From contig CAYFSC010000182.1 in the NCBI GenBank assembly GCA_964345695.1, positions 1 through 5,929 on the forward strand: DNA of 5,929 nt, written 5' to 3'. This document shows positions 5,788 through 5,929 of this stretch, one piece after another (the stretch's first letter is position 1; each line of letters starts with the position of its first letter). The translations under genes and the position numbers were made by a program. A model generated the notes under the pieces. It made no database searches, had not been told where the DNA came from, and worked only from the letters and a program-made list of their open reading frames with translations. Source of the stretch: CAYFSC01 sp964345695 (lineage in GTDB: Bacteria; Bacteroidota; Rhodothermia; Rhodothermales; Salinibacteraceae).

Positions 5788-5929
5788 ACGTTGAGCGTGC
5801 TCGTGCCAGGAAGCCAAGGACGTGTGGATCGAAAGGGCACCGTGCTCCGCACCGCCATAGGCGACTACGAACATCAAAGACAGACGAGCGGGAGCAACCC
5901 GAAGTCCACTCCCGCTCGCTGTTGGCGTT
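5788..5929. other. Intergenic end of window, no gene seen
   Basis: Apart from the hairpin at 5885-5918, I find no coding frame with family-like residues, no RNA gene and no repeat here. The frame open on the minus strand to 5877 is the in-register shadow of the HD gene. Confidence 0.6.
5885..5918. terminator. 10-bp perfect inverted repeat, probable terminator downstream of the HD gene
   Basis: CGAGCGGGAG (5885-5894) and CTCCCGCTCG (5909-5918) are perfect 10-base arms around a 14-base loop, 97 bases after the HD stop. Read on the minus strand the hairpin is followed by TCTGTCTTTG (5884 downwards), a fair T-rich tail; on the plus strand the tail is poorer. It may therefore serve a leftward gene lying beyond the window, or act in both directions between convergent genes. 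Confidence 0.55.

Noticed and set aside
5098..5877. 259-codon minus-strand frame opposite the HD gene
   Set aside because: In-register antisense shadow of a gene whose HD ligands and YedJ motifs are all intact.

Overview
This 5.9-kb window is high-GC, protein-dense bacterial chromosome. It suggests a halophilic member of the Rhodothermota/Bacteroidota side, most likely Salinibacter or a close relative. Three things point there. The soluble proteins are acid-rich and lysine-poor: the macro-domain protein has 26 Asp+Glu against 13 Lys+Arg, with a single lysine, and the HD protein about 40 against 22. The outer-membrane receptor has the Bacteroidota-type carboxypeptidase-regulatory-like N-terminal domain. 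Most starts lack a clear Shine-Dalgarno sequence. The species is inferred from these traits, not from an alignment.

Layout, left to right. A class I SAM-dependent methyltransferase with a C-terminal membrane segment runs leftward (11-844). A 174-base divergent spacer holds a short heptamer repeat array and two dyad-symmetric sites. A stand-alone macro-domain (ADP-ribose-binding) protein runs rightward (1019-1558). It converges on a YjcF/ElaA-like GNAT acetyltransferase running leftward (1724-2173), with small GC-rich hairpins between the two stops. A 216-base divergent spacer then leads to a large FecA-like TonB-dependent outer-membrane receptor running rightward (2390-4960). A strong 14-bp hairpin (5038-5069) separates it from a YedJ-type HD-domain phosphohydrolase on the same strand (5128-5787). 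The last 142 bases hold another strong hairpin (5885-5918) and no gene I can support. No gene-free stretch exceeds 300 bases.

How they work together: no operon is visible. Each gene is divergent, convergent or separated by a hairpin from its neighbour, so the five look like single-gene units. One handles iron-chelate uptake (the receptor), one ADP-ribose or its derivatives (macro), and the others are housekeeping-type enzymes of unknown exact substrate (GNAT, HD hydrolase, methyltransferase). I saw no mobile element, RNA gene, CRISPR array or defence system. I also found no convincing undescribed system: the points worth a second look are small regulatory-looking repeats and details of known families.
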